The notes beneath the pieces were generated by a model. The model had not been told where the DNA came from. It saw nothing but the letters and a program-made list of their open reading frames with translations, and did no database searches. This document shows, in pieces, positions 41,773 to 50,810 of a stretch of DNA of 64,000 nucleotides. Position 1 is the stretch's first letter; the number at the start of each line of letters is the position of its first letter. The translations under genes were made by a program, and so were the position numbers. The stretch covers positions 21,157 to 85,156 of the forward strand of contig JAABTK010000002.1 in NCBI GenBank assembly GCA_011389885.1. Reading direction: 5' to 3'. This DNA is from Gammaproteobacteria bacterium. Lineage in GTDB: Bacteria; Pseudomonadota; Gammaproteobacteria; Chromatiales; Chromatiaceae.

Positions 41773-42460
41773 TCCCAACCCGCCGTTCACTCAGGACACG
41801 GTGCTCGACTTCCGCCGCGCCGAGCGCACCGGGCTGAGCGAGGCGGTATTCTGCGTCCGCAAGAGCCCGCAACAGATCGCCCGCATCCTGGAGAGCTTCG
41901 CCCAGCGCGACACCGCCTGCCTGCTCACCCGGCTGGACCCGGAAAAGCTCGCGCCCATACCGCCGCAACTCACCGCCCGCCTGGACTATGACCCCCTGTC
42001 GCGCACCGGCGTATTCCTCGACCCCAAACCCCAGCCGCGCCCCACGCCGGTGGCCATCGTCAGCGGCGGCACCTCCGACGCCCCGGTGTGCGCCGAGGCC
42101 GCACGCACCCTGGCCTTTTACGGCGTCCGCACCACCCTGATCCAGGACGTGGGGGTCACCGGCCTGTGGCGCTTGATGGAACGGCTGGAGGAAATCCGCC
42201 GTTTCCCCATCGTAATCGCAGTGGCCGGCATGGAGGGGGCCCTCTTCTCGGTGCTCGGCGGCCTGGTGGATGCGGTGCTGATCGCCGCCCCCACCTCGGT
42301 CTCCTATGGCGTAGGCGCGGACGGCGAACTGGCCCTGCACTCGGCCCTGGGCTCCTGCGCCCCCGGCCTGCTCACGGTGAATATCGATAACGGCTATGGC
42401 GCCGCCTGCGCCGCGCTGCGGATTATGAACCAATGGCAACGGGCGCCCGTAGCGGACTGA
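41759..42460 (+). CDS. larB: Pyridinium-3,5-biscarboxylic acid mononucleotide synthase
   Basis: A 233-residue protein that carboxylates nicotinic acid adenine dinucleotide and hydrolyses it, giving the precursor of the nickel-pincer cofactor. It resembles PurE-type AIR carboxylases: VAIVSGGTSDAPVCAEAART, VGVTGLWRLMERL and AVAGMEGALFSVLGGLVDAV. No ATG is available at the right place. A TTG at 41759 with GGGGAG 7 bases upstream is chosen, overlapping larE by 14 bases. A GTG near 41801 is the alternative. The order larC-larE-larB is complete for cofactor synthesis. No larA-like racemase lies in the window. Confidence 0.88.
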   Translation: MSPLNPNPPFTQDTVLDFRRAERTGLSEAVFCVRKSPQQIARILESFAQRDTACLLTRLDPEKLAPIPPQLTARLDYDPLSRTGVFLDPKPQPRPTPVAIVSGGTSDAPVCAEAARTLAFYGVRTTLIQDVGVTGLWRLMERLEEIRRFPIVIAVAGMEGALFSVLGGLVDAVLIAAPTSVSYGVGADGELALHSALGSCAPGLLTVNIDNGYGAACAALRIMNQWQRAPVAD

Positions 42461-42545
42461 ATCGCTCGGCCGCCGTTGGGATCTCTCAATCCATCCCCAT
42501 TTGGTGTAAACTTAAGCGTTTTGCTGGCCTTCACAGGAGCTGAAA

Positions 42546-43103
42546 TTGGAACCGATCCGGGGCACGACGATTCTTTCGGTCCGCCGCGGCGGGAGCGTGG
42601 TCATCGGCGGCGATGGCCAAGTCTCGCTGGGCAACACCGTAATGAAGGGTAATGCACGCAAGGTGCGCCGGCTCTATAAGGGCCAGGTGATAGCGGGCTT
42701 CGCCGGGGCCACCGCCGACGCCTTCACCCTGTTCGAGCGCTTCGAGGGCAAACTTGAAAAGCATCATGGCCACCTCACCCGCGCCGCGGTGGAGCTGGCC
42801 AAGGACTGGCGCACCGACCGCATGCTGCGGCGCCTAGAGGCGCTGCTGTGCGTGGCCGACGCCCAGGCCTCGCTGATCCTCTCGGGCACCGGCGACGTAA
42901 TCGAGCCCGAGCCCGAAGGCAGCCTGATGGCCATCGGCTCCGGCGGCCCCTTCGCCCAGGCCGCGGCCCGCGCCCTGCTCGACAACACCGAGCTGGGGGC
43001 GCGCGAGATTGTGGAGCGCGGGCTCTCCATCGCGGCCGACATCTGCATCTACACCAATCACAACCTGGTGCTCGAAGAGCTGGAAACCGACGACGAGGGC
43101 TGA
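42546..43103 (+). CDS. hslV: ATP-dependent protease, proteolytic subunit
   Basis: This 185-residue subunit forms the dodecameric threonine protease core of HslUV. A TTG start at 42546 has AGGAG 7 bases upstream. The protein begins [19 protein letters not shown]. The short MEPIRG is expected to be removed, exposing catalytic Thr7. Conserved stretches are [37 protein letters not shown] and [16 protein letters not shown]. It works in the cytoplasm with HslU on damaged or regulatory proteins. It lies 45 bases before hslU. Confidence 0.96.
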   Translation: MEPIRGTTILSVRRGGSVVIGGDGQVSLGNTVMKGNARKVRRLYKGQVIAGFAGATADAFTLFERFEGKLEKHHGHLTRAAVELAKDWRTDRMLRRLEALLCVADAQASLILSGTGDVIEPEPEGSLMAIGSGGPFAQAAARALLDNTELGAREIVERGLSIAADICIYTNHNLVLEELETDDEG

Positions 43104-43148
43104 CCCCCATCGAACCCCCGAGACCTGACCCAAGGGCGCATCCCGAAC

Positions 43149-44495
43149 ATGTCCGAAATCACCCCCCAACAGATCGTTCGCGAGCTGGACAAACACATCA
43201 TCGGCCAAGCCGCGGCCAAGCGCTCGGTGGCCATCGCGCTGCGCAACCGCTGGCGACGCTCCCAGGTGCAGCCCGAAGCACTGCGCCCCGAGATCACGCC
43301 CAAGAACATCCTGATGATCGGCCCCACCGGCGTGGGCAAGACCGAAATCGCCCGTCGCCTGGCGCGCCTGGCCAATGCCCCCTTCATTAAGGTGGAGGCC
43401 ACCAAGTTCACCGAAGTGGGCTATGTCGGGCGCGACGTGGAGTCCATTATCCGCGACCTCGCCGACTCGGCGGTGAAAATGGTCCGCGAACAAGAAATGG
43501 AAAAGGTCCGCGACAAGGCCGCCGAGGCCGCCGAAGAGCGGCTGCTCGACGCCCTGCTGCCGCGCCCCAGCACGCCCACGAGCTGGGAACAGGAGGCCGA
43601 GCCCGCGCCCAAGGACAGCTCCGGCACCCGCGAAAAGTTTCGCCAGCGCATCCGCGACGGCCAAATGGACGACAAGGAAGTGGAAATCGAGGTCTCCGGG
43701 GCCTCGGTGGGGGTGGAGATTATGGCCCCGCCCGGCATGGAGGAAATGACCAATCAACTCCAGGGGCTGTTTCAAAACCTCGGCAGCAACCGCACCCGCA
43801 AGCGCAAACTGCGAATCAAGGACGCACTCAAGATCCTGGAAGACGAAGAGGCCGCCAAGCGGGTGAACGAAGAGGACCTCAAGCTACGCGCACTGGAGAT
43901 GGTGGAGCAAAACGGCATCGTGTTCTTGGACGAGCTGGACAAGGTGGCCAGCCGCTCGGAATACGGCGGCCCCGACGTCTCCCGCGAGGGCGTGCAGCGC
44001 GACCTGCTGCCGCTGGTGGAAGGCTGCACGGTCTCCACCAAGCACGGCTCGGTGCGCACCGATCATATCCTGTTCATCGCCTCCGGGGCCTTCCACCTGT
44101 CCAAACCCTCGGACCTGATCCCGGAGCTTCAGGGCCGCCTGCCCATTCGGGTCGAGCTGACGGCGTTAAACACCGAAGACTTCGTACGCATCCTGACCGA
44201 GCCCGACGCCTCCCTCACCGCCCAGTACCGAGCCCTGCTGGCCACCGAACAGGTGGGCCTGGAATTCACCGCGGACGGCCTCAAGCGCATCGCCGAAATC
44301 GCCTGGCAGGTGAACGAAAGCACCGAAAACATCGGCGCCCGCAGGCTGCACACGGTGATGGAGCGGCTGCTCGAAAGCATCTCCTACACCGCCTCGGAGG
44401 CGCCCAACTCGGCCGTCACCATCGACGCCCAGTACGTGGACAACAACCTCTCGGAACTCGCGGGCAACGAGGATCTAAGCCGCTTCATCCTGTAG
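43149..44495 (+). CDS. hslU: ATP-dependent protease, ATPase subunit
   Basis: A 448-residue AAA+ unfoldase. N-terminal domain with [20 protein letters not shown], Walker [15 protein letters not shown], the pore motif [11 protein letters not shown], an inserted I-domain (roughly residues 110-245, rich in Glu/Lys/Arg), Walker [11 protein letters not shown], sensor and C-terminal helices ending DLSRFIL, the tail that docks into HslV. Complete family length. Cotranscribed with hslV. A heat-shock promoter was not identified upstream of hslV. Confidence 0.97.
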   Translation: MSEITPQQIVRELDKHIIGQAAAKRSVAIALRNRWRRSQVQPEALRPEITPKNILMIGPTGVGKTEIARRLARLANAPFIKVEATKFTEVGYVGRDVESIIRDLADSAVKMVREQEMEKVRDKAAEAAEERLLDALLPRPSTPTSWEQEAEPAPKDSSGTREKFRQRIRDGQMDDKEVEIEVSGASVGVEIMAPPGMEEMTNQLQGLFQNLGSNRTRKRKLRIKDALKILEDEEAAKRVNEEDLKLRALEMVEQNGIVFLDELDKVASRSEYGGPDVSREGVQRDLLPLVEGCTVSTKHGSVRTDHILFIASGAFHLSKPSDLIPELQGRLPIRVELTALNTEDFVRILTEPDASLTAQYRALLATEQVGLEFTADGLKRIAEIAWQVNESTENIGARRLHTVMERLLESISYTASEAPNSAVTIDAQYVDNNLSELAGNEDLSRFIL

Positions 44496-44809
44496 ACGCC
44501 GACCCGAATCGCGCTATGTCAGCTCGCAAGGCGCCAGGCGTACAGCCGCCGCGCTCAAGGAGCGGAGGCAAGCGACCTTAGGCGCTTTGGGAACGCAGAG
44601 CGGGAGGGGGAACGCAGGGCGCGCGGGGTTTAGGCTCGTTCCCAGGGTCTCCCTGGGAATGCCTGTCTTGCAGGCCCCAGCTTGCCGAATGGCTCGGCAA
44701 GCTGGGCATCCAAGACCCGCCCCCCAGGCTTGCAGCCTGAGACCCAGCTGCGTTTCGGGCCTAGAGGCAAAGCGGCGTCATCCCGGCGCCGGCGGACCAA
44801 GGCTGAAGA
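44496..44809. repeat. Intergenic mosaic plus GTTCCCA multi-hairpin element
   Basis: No gene here. From 44510 to 44625 there are mosaic repeat pieces (GGCGTACAGCCGC, GGGAACGCAGAGCG). From 44639 to 44740 there are three hairpins in a row: TTCCCAGGG/CCCTGGGAA, a 13-bp stem CCCAGCTTGCCGA/TCGGCAAGCTGGG (44676-44706) and CAGGCT/AGCCTG. The same type of element recurs at 58691-58892. Confidence 0.7.
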
Positions 44810-45262
44810 TTAGCGGAAAAAACGCTTTAGGGTGCGCGACACCCAGGAGCCATCCTTGCGGATGTCCTGCATATTGCGCAGCACCTGCGACGCGTAATCC
44901 CGGTCTTCGTTCTTAATGTGATTGAACAGCCACTTGGTCAGCATATAGTGGACCTCTTCGGTCACGTCTTCGCCGTTGTGATGCCGCTCCACGAAGCTGC
45001 TCACCCGCTCCACAAAAAGCTGATGCACCCGCTTGTGCGGATCCAGGAACGGATACTCGGCCTTTTCCATCAGGCTCTCCTCGAACGCGAAGTGGGAGAT
45101 GGTATAATCTACCAGCTCGCCCAACACCTCGCCGGCCAATTCCCGATCGCCCTCCTCGCGGGCGACATTCAGCTCGTTGATGTACTGCACGATACGCAGG
45201 TGCTGAGAATCGATGATATCGATCCCGGTGCTCAACTCCTTCGACCATTCCAAATGCGCCAT
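44810..45262 (-). CDS. Bacteriohemerythrin
   Basis: A 150-residue single hemerythrin domain that binds oxygen at a di-iron site. Ligands seen are His21 (SQHLRIV), His57 and Glu61 (SHFAFEE), His76 and His80 (PHKRVHQLF), and a His and Asp in FNHIKNEDRDY. Length exceeds the core by about 20 residues at the C-terminus. In microaerophilic or methane- and sulfur-oxidising bacteria such proteins store or deliver oxygen. The gene is alone, facing hslU. It starts at ATG 45262 after GGAGGCGGTC. Confidence 0.93.
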   Translation of the reverse strand: MAHLEWSKELSTGIDIIDSQHLRIVQYINELNVAREEGDRELAGEVLGELVDYTISHFAFEESLMEKAEYPFLDPHKRVHQLFVERVSSFVERHHNGEDVTEEVHYMLTKWLFNHIKNEDRDYASQVLRNMQDIRKDGSWVSRTLKRFFR

Positions 45263-45617
45263 GACCGCCTCCCGGATACGCTGATTTCAAAAAGCCCGCT
45301 ACCGAGCAACCGAATCCGGCGCGCATCCGTCTCCCGCCCCGATCCTGCTCAGCCCCAGAACACACCCCGGGTATTTTGCATCGCCGCTGAATCCGCCTTC
45401 CTTGATCTTCGACAAACCCCGAAATCGTTCGTCCCCACGATTCTACGCCAAAATCCCCACAATACCCATTAAATTTAATGCCTGCGCCCTCTGCGTTCCT
45501 GACTGGCGTTGTTGCCGTTATTTATGCGCAGGCGTACTAGGGACGCATCGAACGCCGCGGGCGCAGCGCGGTTATTGCCTTAAAAGCTCGAGCGGCGTCT
45601 GACGGTTGGTGAATCGG
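45263..45617. repeat. 355-base intergenic region with a dispersed-repeat copy
   Basis: The first 200 bases upstream of the bacteriohemerythrin gene show no gene. At about 45474-45560 lies a mosaic copy: CCTGCGCCCTCTGCGTTCCT, GGCGTTGTTGCCGTTATTTA, and TGCGCAGGCGTACTAGGG. The final 50 bases lead into the pgl stop. Confidence 0.6.
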
Positions 45618-46331
45618 CTACTCAGCCCCGTTACGGACCCAAGGGGTTCCATCCGCCGCCGGGTCGAGCACCACCTCGCCCGCTCGCAGCGGTCGAATGC
45701 CCGCCGCCGGAATCGCCTCGCCCGCCCGCCAACGCGCCACCGCGTCCCGCTTGCCCGCGCCGGTGACCAAAAACAGCAGCAAGCGGCAGTCGCCCAGCGT
45801 CCCGGCGCTCAGACTCACCCGTTCCGGCGGCGGCTTGGGGGCATCATGCACCGGCAGCGCCAACGGTCCCGGCGGGTGGGCCTGGCCGGGAAACAGGCTG
45901 GCCGTATGCCCGTCCTCGCCCAAGCCCAACAGCACCACATCGAACAACGGCCCCTGGGGCCGGCGCAACCCCTCCAGCAAAGCGCCATAGTGCCGCGCCC
46001 CCGCCTCCGGCCCCGCCTCCGCCGGGATCGGGCGGACATTCCCCGCCGGTATCGCCACCCGATCCAACCAGGCCGCCGCCGCCATCCGGCTATTGCGCTC
46101 GGCATCCCCCGGCGGCAGGCAACGCTCGTCGCCAAAGAACACCTGCCACGCCGACCACTCCAGCGCCATCCCGGCCAGCAGCCCATAGCAGGCCTCGGGC
46201 GTGCCGCCGCCGGCCAGCACGATACGAAATTCCCCGCGGGCGGCAATCGCCGCCTCCGCGGCTTCCACAATCCGATCACGGGCGTATTCCGCCACCGCCA
46301 GCGCCGTCGGTCGGGTTTTCCACTGCATCAT
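45618..46331 (-). CDS. pgl: 6-Phosphogluconolactonase
   Basis: A 237-residue DevB/SOL-type lactonase, hydrolysing 6-phosphogluconolactone in the oxidative pentose phosphate pathway. It has EFRIVLAGGGTPEACYGLLA, VFFGDERCLPPGDAERNSRM and LLGLGEDGHTASLFPG, the phosphosugar-binding motifs. It lies 80 bases downstream of zwf in the gnd-zwf-pgl group. The gap to zwf contains CTCTGCGG-type repeat pieces. MMQWKTRP: either of the two initial ATGs could serve. Confidence 0.94.
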   Translation of the reverse strand: MMQWKTRPTALAVAEYARDRIVEAAEAAIAARGEFRIVLAGGGTPEACYGLLAGMALEWSAWQVFFGDERCLPPGDAERNSRMAAAAWLDRVAIPAGNVRPIPAEAGPEAGARHYGALLEGLRRPQGPLFDVVLLGLGEDGHTASLFPGQAHPPGPLALPVHDAPKPPPERVSLSAGTLGDCRLLLFLVTGAGKRDAVARWRAGEAIPAAGIRPLRAGEVVLDPAADGTPWVRNGAE

Positions 46332-46411
46332 GTCGCCCCTCGCTGTTCGAACGTTTCAAAGACACCGAGGACGCAACGCCCCCTGCGCCATCTCTGCGGT
46401 CTCTGCATTCC

Positions 46412-47917
46412 CTACTCGTCGTCCCCCAAATTCGCCTCGGGTTCCAGGCTGTGGCGCCAATGCTGGGTCTCCTTCTCGAACAGGCGCCGACTGCCATCCG
46501 GCCCCCAGCTGCCGGCGGGATAGGTGTGGATAAAGTCCCGCTCGGTGGACCAAACACGCAGGATGGGGTCCACCACTCGCCAGGCGTATTCCACCTCGTC
46601 GTAGCGCAAAAACAACGAGCGGTCGCCGCGGATTACATCCAATAGCAGCTCTTCGTAGGCGTCGTTACCCGTTTCGTGCGGGTTGCGCAGGCTGGCCTCC
46701 AGGCTGCTTTGGCGGGTCTTCATGGTCAGGCCCGGCTCCTTGACGGTCATCTCCATGCGAATGCACTCGCAGGGCTGAATGCCCATTAACAGCCAGTTCT
46801 GACGCATGGCATCCACCTGGGTGCCTTGAAAGAACTGCTGCGGCGGGTGGCGAAAACAGATGGAAATCAGCGACTGGCTCTGCTGCATGCGCTTGCCGGT
46901 GCGCAGATAAAAGGGCACGCCGCGCCAGCGCCAGTTGTCGATATACAGCTTGAGCGCGGCATAGGTCTCCGTCACCGACTCCCGCGGCACGTTTTCCTCT
47001 TGCAGGTAACCGCAGGCCCGCTCGGTCCCGATACGGCCCTCGGTGTACTGGGCGCGAAAGGCGTGGGCATGCACCGCGCTTTGCGGGATCGGCCGCACGG
47101 ATTTCAGCACCTTGACTTTTTCGTCGCGCAGGGATTCGGCGTCCATGGCCGCCGGGGGCTCCATGGCCACTAGGGTCACCAGTTGCAGCAGGTGGCTCTG
47201 AATCATGTCCCGCAGGGCGCCGGCGCCTTCGTAGAAGGCCGCGCGGCTGCCCACGCCGAGGGTTTCGGAGTGGGTGATCTGCACATGATCGATGTAGTTA
47301 CGGTTCCACAGGGGTTCCATTAGGGTGTTGGCAAAGCGGTAGACCAACAGGTTCTGCACCGTGCCCTTGCCGAGGTAATGGTCGATGCGGTAGATCTGCT
47401 CCTCTCTCAGGTATCGGGCCAGCCCCTGTTGCAGGGCCTGGGCGCTTTCGAGGTCGTAGCCGAAGGGCTTTTCGATCACCACCCGCCGCCAGCCGTGCTG
47501 CTCCTGTAACAGATCGGCCCCATGCAGCCGTCGGCACACCGGGCCGAACTGGTCCGGGGCGATGGCCATATAAAAGGCCACATCCGGCGGGAAGGGCGTT
47601 TCGCCGTCGATCAGCCGCTGCAAGCGGGCGTACATCTCGTCCTCCGCGAGGTCGCCCTTGAAATAGTCCAGGCGCGCCGCGAAGCGCCCGAACAGGCCGT
47701 CGTCCAGGCCGCCGCGGGCCTTGGCCGAGACCCAGCTCCGCACTTGATCGATAGTGTGGTCGCGGTCCCAGTCGCGCCGCCCCACCAGCAGGATGCGGCT
47801 GTCCTGGGGCAGCTTGCCGGCCTCCTCTAGGTGGTAGAGGGCGGGCATCAGCTTAACCCGGGACAGATTGCCGGTGGCCCCGAAGATCACATAGGTGCAG
47901 GGTGCTGTAGGCATCAT
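46412..47917 (-). CDS. zwf: Glucose-6-phosphate 1-dehydrogenase
   Basis: A 501-residue enzyme that oxidises glucose-6-phosphate with NADP+ (or NAD+). The nucleotide-binding start is YVIFGATGNLSRVKLMPALY, which has an N-terminal GATGNL variant of GASGDL. The catalytic segment RIDHYLGKGTVQN includes the essential histidine and lysine. VVIEKPFGYDL and FYLRTGKRM are also conserved. Its ATG lies directly after the gnd TGA with no gap, so gnd and zwf are coupled. Expected to feed ribose and NADPH synthesis. Confidence 0.96.
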   Translation of the reverse strand: MMPTAPCTYVIFGATGNLSRVKLMPALYHLEEAGKLPQDSRILLVGRRDWDRDHTIDQVRSWVSAKARGGLDDGLFGRFAARLDYFKGDLAEDEMYARLQRLIDGETPFPPDVAFYMAIAPDQFGPVCRRLHGADLLQEQHGWRRVVIEKPFGYDLESAQALQQGLARYLREEQIYRIDHYLGKGTVQNLLVYRFANTLMEPLWNRNYIDHVQITHSETLGVGSRAAFYEGAGALRDMIQSHLLQLVTLVAMEPPAAMDAESLRDEKVKVLKSVRPIPQSAVHAHAFRAQYTEGRIGTERACGYLQEENVPRESVTETYAALKLYIDNWRWRGVPFYLRTGKRMQQSQSLISICFRHPPQQFFQGTQVDAMRQNWLLMGIQPCECIRMEMTVKEPGLTMKTRQSSLEASLRNPHETGNDAYEELLLDVIRGDRSLFLRYDEVEYAWRVVDPILRVWSTERDFIHTYPAGSWGPDGSRRLFEKETQHWRHSLEPEANLGDDE

Positions 47918-49369
47918 TCAGACCTCGTAGCTGGAGGAAGAGGCCGCGCCGCCGCTGCCGATCCAATCGGTGTGAAAGAACGCCCCGCGCGGCCGGTCCA
48001 CCCGCTCGTAGGTGTGGGCCCCAAAGTAGTCGCGCTGGGCCTGCAAGATATTGGCGGGCAGGCGGGCGCTGCGGTAGCCGTCGAAAAAGCTCAGGGCCGA
48101 GCCGAAGGCGGGCAACGGGATGGCGCGCTCGATCCCCCGCACCAAGGTGCGGCGCCAACCGCCTTGGGCCAGTTTGATGGCGTCTTGGAAGAAACGATCC
48201 AGTAGCAGGTTCTCCAGCTGGGGATTGGCCTCGTAGGCGGCCTTGATATTGCCGAGAAAGCGGCTGCGGATGATGCAGCCGCCGCGCCACATCAGCGCGA
48301 TGTTGCCGTAACTCAGGTTCCAGCCGTATTCCCCCGCGGCCTCGCGCATCAGCATATAGCCCTGGGCATAGGAGACGATCTTGGAGGCGTACAGGGCCTG
48401 CTCCAGGTCCGCCAGGGCGGCGTCTAGGTCGCCGTCGAAGGCCGGGCGTTCGGTCTTGCCGTAGGCGCTCTCGGCCCGCTCGCGCTGCGCCTTGATCGCC
48501 GACAGGCAGCGGGCGAACACCGCCTCGCCGATCAGGGTCAGGGGCACGCCCAGGTCCATGGCGCTGATGCCGGTCCACTTGCCGGTGCCCTTCTGGCCGG
48601 CGGCGTCCAGGATCTTGTCCACCAACGGGGCCCCGTCCGCGTCGCGCTCGGCCAGAATCTCGGCGGTAATCTCAATCAGGTAGGAGTCGAGCACCCCTTG
48701 ATTCCAGCGCGCGAACACCGCGCGAATGGCCTCCACGTCCATACCGAAGCCCTCGCGCATCAGGTGATAGGCCTCGGCGATGAGCTGCATATCGCCGTAT
48801 TCGATGCCGTTATGCACCATCTTCACATAGTGCCCGGCGCCCTCTTCGCCCACCCACTGGCAGCAGGGCTCGCCGTCGGCCTCGGCGGCGATGGCCTGGA
48901 GGATGGGCCGAATCTCGGGCCAGGCCTCGGGGTTGCCGCCGGGCATAATGGAGGGGCCGTTACGCGCGCCCTCTTCGCCGCCCGAGATGCCCGAGCCCAC
49001 GAAGCGGATGCCCTTTTCCGCCAGCGCCCGCACCCGCCGGGTGGTGTCGGTGAAGCGGGAGTTGCCGCCGTCGATAATGATGTCGCCCGGCTCCAGGTGC
49101 GGCAGTAGCTGATCGATAAAGGCGTCCACCGCCTCCCCGGCGCGCACCATCAGCATCAGCTTGCGCGGCCGCTTCAGGTGTGCGGCAAGCTCTTCAATGG
49201 TATAGGCGGGCCGAATCGCCGTGCCCTTGGCCGCCCCGTCCATAAAGCCCTCGGTGCGCGAGGCGGTGCGGTTGTAGGCCGCCACCTTAAAGCCATGATC
49301 GTTCATGTTCAGGGCCAGGTTCTGGCCCATCACCGCCAGCCCGATGAGGCCAATATCCGCGTCCGCCAT
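47918..49369 (-). CDS. gnd: 6-Phosphogluconate dehydrogenase (decarboxylating)
   Basis: A 483-residue enzyme of the dimeric long form. NADP-binding GLIGLAVMGQNLALNMNDHG, the substrate block GSGISGGEEGARNGPSIMPG, catalytic K-x-x-H-N-G-I-E-Y (KMVHNGIEYGDMQ), and the C-terminal HTDWIG tail. It produces ribulose-5-phosphate, CO2 and NADPH. It is the first gene of the gnd-zwf-pgl unit on the minus strand. Full length, no oddities. Confidence 0.97.
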   Translation of the reverse strand: MADADIGLIGLAVMGQNLALNMNDHGFKVAAYNRTASRTEGFMDGAAKGTAIRPAYTIEELAAHLKRPRKLMLMVRAGEAVDAFIDQLLPHLEPGDIIIDGGNSRFTDTTRRVRALAEKGIRFVGSGISGGEEGARNGPSIMPGGNPEAWPEIRPILQAIAAEADGEPCCQWVGEEGAGHYVKMVHNGIEYGDMQLIAEAYHLMREGFGMDVEAIRAVFARWNQGVLDSYLIEITAEILAERDADGAPLVDKILDAAGQKGTGKWTGISAMDLGVPLTLIGEAVFARCLSAIKAQRERAESAYGKTERPAFDGDLDAALADLEQALYASKIVSYAQGYMLMREAAGEYGWNLSYGNIALMWRGGCIIRSRFLGNIKAAYEANPQLENLLLDRFFQDAIKLAQGGWRRTLVRGIERAIPLPAFGSALSFFDGYRSARLPANILQAQRDYFGAHTYERVDRPRGAFFHTDWIGSGGAASSSSYEV

Positions 49370-49900
49370 AATGTTTACCCTTGATTAGTGTTTGGATGGG
49401 CTAGAAGTTAGGGCATTTGCGCAGGGGATACAATGGCAAAAGCGCCGCCGCGCCGCTGGAATCCCGTCGGCAACCTTCGTCCGCCCCCGCAAACCCGCCG
49501 CGGGGGCGGCCTGCAACCGCGACAACCCCGCCCGGCCGAGGACCGATCATCGCGGATGCAATCCGCTCCCACATTCGGGCCGATCATCGCGGATGCAATC
49601 CGCTCCCACATTCGGGCCGATCATCGCGGATGCAATCCGCTCCCACCTTCGGGCCAGGCGGCCTGGCGAGGTTGGAGTGGCGGACAGGCACCCCCCGGAA
49701 CGCCGGGGCGATTATGCAACCCCCCCTCTGCGCGCTCTGCGATGCTCTGTGTTCTCTGCGCTCCTAAATGGTGTTGTTTCCGCTATTTGAGCACGGCCGC
49801 ACGAGCGGCCCCGCCCATGCAAGATCCCGGCAACCCGCCTGTCATCATCCGGTTGCGTCGTCGCCTTATACTGCGCTGATGGGCAATCGGGAGGTTCGCG
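49370..49900. repeat. 531-base divergent gap with repeat families
   Basis: No gene supported. The centre holds the three 37-bp REP-like copies listed separately. At about 49725-49815 is a mosaic copy (CTCTGCGCGCTCTGCGATGC, TTCTCTGCGCTCCTAAATGG, TGTTGTTTCCGCTATTTGAG). Promoters for gnd (left) and the PhnD-like gene (right) should lie here but were not identified. Confidence 0.6.
49545..49655. repeat. Three tandem 37-bp REP-like repeats
   Basis: Units at 49545-49581, 49582-49618 and 49619-49655 begin GATCATCGCGGATGCAATCC and continue GCTCCCACATTCGGGCC. Units 1 and 2 are identical, and unit 3 has one change (CACCTTC). The core CGCGGATGCAATCCGC is an imperfect palindrome, as in REP-type gammaproteobacterial intergenic repeats. 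A single diverged inverted relative (GTGGGAGCGGATCGCATCCG) lies at 57477-57496. Confidence 0.9.
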
Positions 49901-50791
49901 ATGCAATGGGTATTCAATCTGGCCGTCTCCATCGGTCTGTTCGCGCTGGTCGGCTCGGCCCCGTTACGGGCCGATGATCCAACGCCGTTTCGGCTGGCGG
50001 TAATCAATGAACGGGCGCAGCACCCGAGCTACACCTTTGAGCTTTACCAGCCTCTGATTCAGGAACTCAAAGCGCGCCTGGCGCCGGCCGGCATCGTCCC
50101 GTCGCTGGTGGCGGCGGCGGATCCGACGGCCCTAACCAAGCTGACCCGTGAGGGCGCCGCGGACGCGGTGATGGAGAGCCTGTTCATTCAATCCCGGCTG
50201 ACGCCGTCCTTCGAACCCTGGCTAGTCCCGGTGCGCAAGGGCGAACGGGCGGTGCATTCGGTATTCTTCACCGCGCCCCACAGCGACATCCGCACCCTGG
50301 AAGACCTGCAAGGCCGGACGCTCGCCTTCGAGAGCCCGCGCTCCACCTCGGCCTACGCGATCCCCAAGGCCTACCTGAAGGCCCGGGGGTTGCGACTGGT
50401 CTCGGCGGACAGCGAGCATCCGCCGCCGGACGCGGTGCGCTATCGCTTCGCCGGCGACGAACGCACCCAGGGCTACTGGGTGGCGCTCGGGCAAGCCGAG
50501 GCCGGGGTCTTCAACAACGACGACTGGGCCAAACTGTCCAGCGGGGTGCGCCTGCGCCTGCGGGCGTTCGCCCGCACGCCGCCAATGATCCGCTGGCTAT
50601 TAACGGTGCGAACGGATCTCGATCCAGCGCTGCGGGAGACCATCGCCCAAACCCTAATGGAACTGCACCAGGACCCCGAGGGTTTGGCGGCCATGCAAAA
50701 AGGATTGATTTCGCGCTTCGACCCGCTCACCCCCGCGGACCGCGCCAGCATTGCGCAAAGCCGCACCCTGCTGCGGCATTTGGACCCTTGA
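49901..50791 (+). CDS. PhnD-like periplasmic substrate-binding protein
   Basis: A 296-residue exported protein with a signal peptide ending near RADD. It resembles phosphate/phosphonate (PhnD-type) binding proteins: FRLAVINERAQHPSYTFELY, then TREGAADAVMESLF, LEDLQGRTLAFESPRSTSAY, and AGVFNNDDWAKL. No permease or ATPase gene follows. Instead its stop lies 17 bases before a sensor kinase. Binding proteins of this class paired with kinases act as sensor modules, presenting a ligand to the kinase's periplasmic domain. Ligand is unknown. Confidence 0.82.
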   Translation: MQWVFNLAVSIGLFALVGSAPLRADDPTPFRLAVINERAQHPSYTFELYQPLIQELKARLAPAGIVPSLVAAADPTALTKLTREGAADAVMESLFIQSRLTPSFEPWLVPVRKGERAVHSVFFTAPHSDIRTLEDLQGRTLAFESPRSTSAYAIPKAYLKARGLRLVSADSEHPPPDAVRYRFAGDERTQGYWVALGQAEAGVFNNDDWAKLSSGVRLRLRAFARTPPMIRWLLTVRTDLDPALRETIAQTLMELHQDPEGLAAMQKGLISRFDPLTPADRASIAQSRTLLRHLDP

Positions 50792-50810
50792 ACACAGCAC
50801 CGAAATCAGC

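Noticed and set aside
49545..49655. CRISPR-like array
   Set aside because: The three units are contiguous with no unique spacers and no cas genes nearby. The palindromic core fits a REP element.
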